A stretch of DNA of 64,000 nucleotides, from assembly GCA_020200135.1 (NCBI GenBank), contig JAIVJI010000068.1:1-64000 (forward strand), given 5' to 3'. The stretch is from Acidobacteriota bacterium. Lineage in GTDB: Bacteria > Acidobacteriota > Blastocatellia > Pyrinomonadales > Pyrinomonadaceae. The translations under genes and the position numbers were made by a program. Shown piece after piece: positions 60,655 through 64,000 of this stretch. Each line of letters opens with the position of its first letter. The first letter of the stretch is position 1. Under the pieces are notes generated by a model, which was not told the origin of the DNA, searched no databases, and was given only the letters and a program-made list of their open reading frames with translations.

Positions 60655-62583
60655 GTGAAATCTCGGAAGCATTACCGTCCCCGCTTGTTGCTCTGCGCGG
60701 CGTGTGTGGCGGTGGCGCTTTCCGTCTACGCGGCGCCCGGCGGGGCGCACGGCGCGCGCGCCGAAGGGGCAGGCGGGAAGCTCTCGCCGGAGCTGCTGGC
60801 GCGCGCCCAAAGCTCGGGGGGCAGGTCGGTCGAGGTCATCATTGAGGGGGACGACGACGCGGCGCGGGGCTTGAGCCTGGGCACGGTCTTCAACCTCGTC
60901 GGCGGGCGTGTGACGCGCACCTTCGGGCGGCTCGGCTTGGTCGCGGCGCGCGTGCCCGAGAGCGAGCTGGCGGCGCTGGCCGCGCGCCCCGAGGTGCGCT
61001 ACGTGTCGCCCGACAGACCTTTGGGCGCCTCCGGCCACATCGAAACGACGACCGGCACCAGCTCCGTCCGCACGCAGACGGGGTTGTCGCTGCTCGGGCT
61101 CGTCCAGACGACCACGACGCTCGACGGGGCGGGCGTGGGCATCGCCGTCGTCGACTCGGGCTTGGACGCAGGGCACGAGGTCTTCCGCGACTCGTTCGGC
61201 GTGAGCCGCGTCGCCGCGAGCGTTGACTTCACGGGCGAGGGTCGCACCGACGACCCGTACGGGCACGGGACGCACGTCGCCTCCATCGCGGCCGGCTCGG
61301 GCCAGCCTTCGGGCGGCGCATACGCCGGCATCGCCCCGGCGGCGAAGGTCGTCAACCTGCGCGTGCTCGGCGCCGACGGGCGCGGGAAGACCTCGGGGCT
61401 GCTCGCGGCGCTCGAATGGGTCATGCAGAACCGCACGCTCTACAAGATACGCGTCGTCAACCTTTCACTGGGCACGGACGCGGTTGACAGCTATCGCAAC
61501 GACCCGGCGTGCGCGGCCGTCAGGCGTCTGGTGGACGCGGGGCTGGTGGTGGTCGCGGCCGCCGGCAACAGCGGGAAGGACTCGCTGGGCAACAAAATCT
61601 ATGGGCAGATTCACTCGCCGGGCGTCGAGCCTTCGGCCGTCACGGTCGGCGCGTCGAACAGCTTCGGCTCGGACGGGCGCTGGGACGACGGCGTGACGAC
61701 CTACAGCTCGCGCGGCCCGACGCGCGGCTCGTGGACGGACGACGCGGGCGTGCGACACCGCGACAACCTGCTCAAGCCGGATTTGACCGCGCCGGGCAAC
61801 CGCGTCATCGGCGCGGCGGCGCCGAACGCGCGGCTGCTCTCGGAGCACCCCGAGCTGCACGTCGACTCGAACCAGCCGGCCTCGCGGCGCATGATGTACA
61901 TGTCGGGCACGTCGATGGCCGCGCCCGTGACGGCCGGCGCGGCGGCGCTGCTGCTCCAGGTCAACCCGCAGCTAACGCCGAACCTCGTCAAGGCGCTGCT
62001 GATGCTGACGGCGCAGCCCGCGGCCGGGCAGAACGTGCTCGAGCAGGGCGCGGGTCAGTTGAACGTCGAGGGCGCGGTACGTCTGGCGAAGCTCGTCCGC
62101 ACGGATTTGTCGAGCTCGACGCCGCTCGGCGCGCCGCTGCTCGCGGGCGCGGCGCCGCTGCCGCAGAGCACGGTCGCGGGGCAGACCTTCTGGTGGTCGC
62201 AGGGGCTCGTCCTCAACCGGACGGCGGCGCACGGCGCGGAACTCTACACGCTCTACCAGAAGGCTTACGGCCGGGGCGCGCTGCTCGGCGACGGCGCGGC
62301 CGAGGGGGCGGAGGGGCACACGCTGAACGCTTCGATGATGACGGGGGGCGTGTCGCTCGGCGCGTGGCTTTTGACGAGCGACGGCTCGACGCTGGCGGGC
62401 GGGACGCCGCTCCTCGACGTGCGCGCGCTCTCGGGCGACACGCTGCCGGACGGCATCATGGTCGGCGACGGCATCATGGTCGGCGACGGAATACAGGTCG
62501 GCGACGGCATTATGGTCGGGGACACGACCGTGAAGGCGCGGTCGGCCGCGTGGGAGGGGGACGAGACGCCGTGCATGAAGTGA
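60655..62583 (+). CDS. Secreted S8 subtilisin-like protease with GDGIMV C-terminal repeats
   Basis: 642 residues from GTG 60655, with AGGAGGGTGAG upstream. Signal peptide LLLCAACVAVALSVYAAPG. An inhibitor-I9-like prodomain (VEVIIEGDDDAARGLSLGTV, YVSPDRPLG) precedes the catalytic domain: Asp167 (AVVDSGLD), His204 (GHGTHVAS), the Asn region AAAGNSGKD and Ser420 (SGTSMAAP). The C-terminal extension ends with four 6-residue units (DGIMVG) at 62449-62520, a possible beta-helical or calcium-binding tail. Extracellular endopeptidase. A tandem paralogue follows. Confidence 0.92.
   Translation: MKSRKHYRPRLLLCAACVAVALSVYAAPGGAHGARAEGAGGKLSPELLARAQSSGGRSVEVIIEGDDDAARGLSLGTVFNLVGGRVTRTFGRLGLVAARVPESELAALAARPEVRYVSPDRPLGASGHIETTTGTSSVRTQTGLSLLGLVQTTTTLDGAGVGIAVVDSGLDAGHEVFRDSFGVSRVAASVDFTGEGRTDDPYGHGTHVASIAAGSGQPSGGAYAGIAPAAKVVNLRVLGADGRGKTSGLLAALEWVMQNRTLYKIRVVNLSLGTDAVDSYRNDPACAAVRRLVDAGLVVVAAAGNSGKDSLGNKIYGQIHSPGVEPSAVTVGASNSFGSDGRWDDGVTTYSSRGPTRGSWTDDAGVRHRDNLLKPDLTAPGNRVIGAAAPNARLLSEHPELHVDSNQPASRRMMYMSGTSMAAPVTAGAAALLLQVNPQLTPNLVKALLMLTAQPAAGQNVLEQGAGQLNVEGAVRLAKLVRTDLSSSTPLGAPLLAGAAPLPQSTVAGQTFWWSQGLVLNRTAAHGAELYTLYQKAYGRGALLGDGAAEGAEGHTLNASMMTGGVSLGAWLLTSDGSTLAGGTPLLDVRALSGDTLPDGIMVGDGIMVGDGIQVGDGIMVGDTTVKARSAAWEGDETPCMK
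62449..62520 (+). repeat. Four tandem 18-bp units encoding DGIMVG
   Basis: Units at 62449, 62467, 62485 and 62503 encode DGIMVG, DGIMVG, DGIQVG, DGIMVG; units 1 and 2 are identical in DNA, while 3 and 4 have synonymous and one amino-acid change. Confidence 0.9.
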
Positions 62584-62594
62584 GCCCCGGCGGG

Positions 62595-62624
62595 TTGACG
62601 CGGGGGCCGTTTCCGCCGGATACT
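62595..62624 (+). promoter_or_regulatory. Promoter for the second subtilase
   Basis: TTGACG (62595-62600), an 18-base spacer, then GATACT (62619-62624), 12 bases after the first subtilase stop. A 205-base leader follows; it contains the small hairpin GCGTCT/AGACGC near 62702-62720. Confidence 0.5.
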
Positions 62625-62830
62625 CTGGTGCCCCTGTCCGGTCTACCGGCTAACTCTCTCTCCCCCAGACCGCGCAAGAAAACCTCGACTGGCGGACGCC
62701 TGCGTCTGTGCGGAGACGCCTTCCCAGACAAACTTTTACCGGCGCGGTCTTCCGACCCCGCGCCGGCAAACGCTCTCGAGAAAAACGGTCTCGTCCGGCG
62801 CTTCGGTTCGCGCCGGCTGGAGGGATCAAG

Positions 62831-64000
62831 GTGAAACAGGTTAGAAGTCACAAGAAGGCGGCGGCGTCCCTGTCTCTACTCGCGCTGCTCGCCCTCGCCG
62901 ACTATACCGGCCTCGCGCCCGGCGGAGTGACCCGCGCCGGGCTGAGGTTCAGCCGCTCCCCGGCGGCGGCCTCGCGGGACGCGGCGCAGGACGCCGAGGC
63001 GGTCGCCGCCGCCAGAATCTCGCCCGACCTGCTGGAGGTCGCGCGCGACCCCGAGTCTTCGGGTCGCAGGGTGCGCGTCATCCTGCAGGACGACGGGGCG
63101 GGGCTTCCGGCCTCGCTCCGCCGCGAGGCGAGGACGCGCGCCAGCTTCGACTCCATCGGCGCGCGCGTCGTCGAGCTGCCCGCGCGCCTCGTCGAGCAGC
63201 TCGCCGGGCGCGAGGGCGTCCGCTTCGTCTCGCTCGACCGCGAGACGAGGGCCTTCGGCCACGTCACGCGCACGACGGGCACCGACGACGTGCGCTCGAC
63301 CACCGGGATTAACGTCTCCGGCCTCGACGGCACCGGCATAGGCATCGCCGTCCTCGACTCCGGCATCGACACCAACCACGCGGCCTTCCTCGACAGCAAC
63401 AACAGACTGCGCGTCGTCAAGAGCGTGGACTTCACGGGCGAGGGGCGCACCGACGACCCGCACGGCCACGGGACGCACGTGGCCTCCATCGTCGGGGGCA
63501 ACGGCCGCATCGCGCGCGGCGAGTACATGGGCGTCGCGCCCGACGCCAACCTCATCAACCTCCGCGTGCTGGGCTCGCAGGGGACGGGGCGCGTCTCGAA
63601 CATCCTGAGCGCGCTCGAATGGGTCTTGCAGAACCGCGCCGCCTACAACATACGCGTCGCCAACCTGAGCTTGGGCACGACCGCCGTCGAGTCTTACAAG
63701 AACGACCCCATCTGCAAGGCGGTGCGCAGGCTCGTTGACGCGGGCGTCGTGGTGGTCGCGGCCGCCGGCAACAACGGGAAGGACGCCGAAGGGCGGAAGC
63801 TCTACGGCGCCATCCACTCGCCGGGCGTCGAGCCTTCGGCGCTCACCGTGGGCGCGGCCAACTCCTTCGGCACCGACTGGCGCTCCGACGACGGCGTCGC
63901 GTCCTACAGCTCGCGCGGCCCGACGCGCGGCTCGTGGGTGGATGCGTCGGGCGTGCGCCGCCACGACAACTTCGTCAAGCCCGACCTCGTCGCCCCCGGC
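62831..64000 (+). CDS. Secreted S8 subtilisin-like protease (3' truncated by window end)
   Basis: GTG 62831 with GGAGGG 6 bases upstream; 390 codons are visible and the frame runs off the window. Signal-like AAASLSLLALLALADYTGLA. The prodomain (RRVRVILQDDGAGLPASLRR, GVRFVSLDRE) precedes the catalytic domain with Asp in AVLDSGIDTNH, His in GHGTHVASIVGG and Asn region AAAGNNGKDAEG. The catalytic Ser (GTSMAAP) lies beyond the end. Strongly similar to the preceding protease (DFTGEGRTDDP, YSSRGPTRGSW), so they are a tandem duplication. Each has its own promoter. Confidence 0.9.
   Translation, partial: MKQVRSHKKAAASLSLLALLALADYTGLAPGGVTRAGLRFSRSPAAASRDAAQDAEAVAAARISPDLLEVARDPESSGRRVRVILQDDGAGLPASLRREARTRASFDSIGARVVELPARLVEQLAGREGVRFVSLDRETRAFGHVTRTTGTDDVRSTTGINVSGLDGTGIGIAVLDSGIDTNHAAFLDSNNRLRVVKSVDFTGEGRTDDPHGHGTHVASIVGGNGRIARGEYMGVAPDANLINLRVLGSQGTGRVSNILSALEWVLQNRAAYNIRVANLSLGTTAVESYKNDPICKAVRRLVDAGVVVVAAAGNNGKDAEGRKLYGAIHSPGVEPSALTVGAANSFGTDWRSDDGVASYSSRGPTRGSWVDASGVRRHDNFVKPDLVAPG

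Overview
The window is GC-rich bacterial chromosome, most likely from Acidobacteriota (Blastocatellia/Pyrinomonadaceae-like). This placement is an inference from gene content: several secreted VWFA-related proteins of the type abundant in Acidobacteria, large secreted proteins built from carboxypeptidase-regulatory-like domains, exported S8, S9 and M15 peptidases, DUF3857/transglutaminase proteins, a GAF-rich hybrid histidine kinase, and GTG/TTG starts with very GC-rich third codon positions. No rRNA, tRNA, CRISPR array or insertion sequence was recognised.

Layout. 1-0.7 kb: 3' end of a GHMP sugar kinase. 0.7-6.8 kb: two overlapping secreted beta-sandwich proteins divergent from an exported oligopeptidase B. 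7.0-9.0 kb: an AT-richer cassette with an OLD-type ATPase/TOPRIM nuclease and a small amber-interrupted ORF, bounded by two similar terminators. 9.2-14.1 kb: M15 peptidase, a small protein and two VWA proteins. 14.2-17.6 kb: xseA-(membrane protein)-xseB-polyprenyl synthase operon. 17.7-25.2 kb: ARPP-1-like protein, receiver protein, GAF protein, Slt-type transglycosylase, PEGA/TPR protein and a 35-residue membrane protein. 25.3-34.3 kb: methyltransferase, then a run of damaged genes (aminotransferase, VWA protein, secreted protein) among an FmdB protein, a lytic transglycosylase and a sigma-54 activator. 34.6-42.6 kb: YtxH and membrane coiled-coil proteins, then ileS-lspA-hydrolase-lgt-rluD, linked by 4-bp overlaps at three of the junctions. 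42.8-48.9 kb: two more VWA proteins and a 1172-residue hybrid kinase. 49-60 kb: GrdB-like, DUF309, rhodanese, a pair of transglutaminase-like proteins, EEP nuclease, Uma2, a WHy/LEA-like protein and two response regulators (one HD-GYP). 60.6-64 kb: two tandem subtilases, the second cut by the window end.

The most unusual feature is not a gene. Many intergenic gaps hold long inverted repeats whose arms are themselves short tandem repeats, almost always with a period of 7 bases (TAGTCAG, GTTCACG, CTGAAAA, CCTTTTG, CCCTTGC, CACTCGG and others). They start at or within a few bases of stop codons, lie between both convergent and co-directional genes, and in places abut the next start codon or supply a -35-like hexamer. 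They resemble in architecture the heptameric STRR repeats known from cyanobacteria, but here they form hairpins of many unrelated sequences. A second theme is gene damage: out-of-frame internal deletions, a frameshift plus an in-frame stop, an eroded helix-turn-helix and a missing N-terminus, plus a sharply AT-richer patch inside ileS. Assembly error must be excluded before these are taken as biology.
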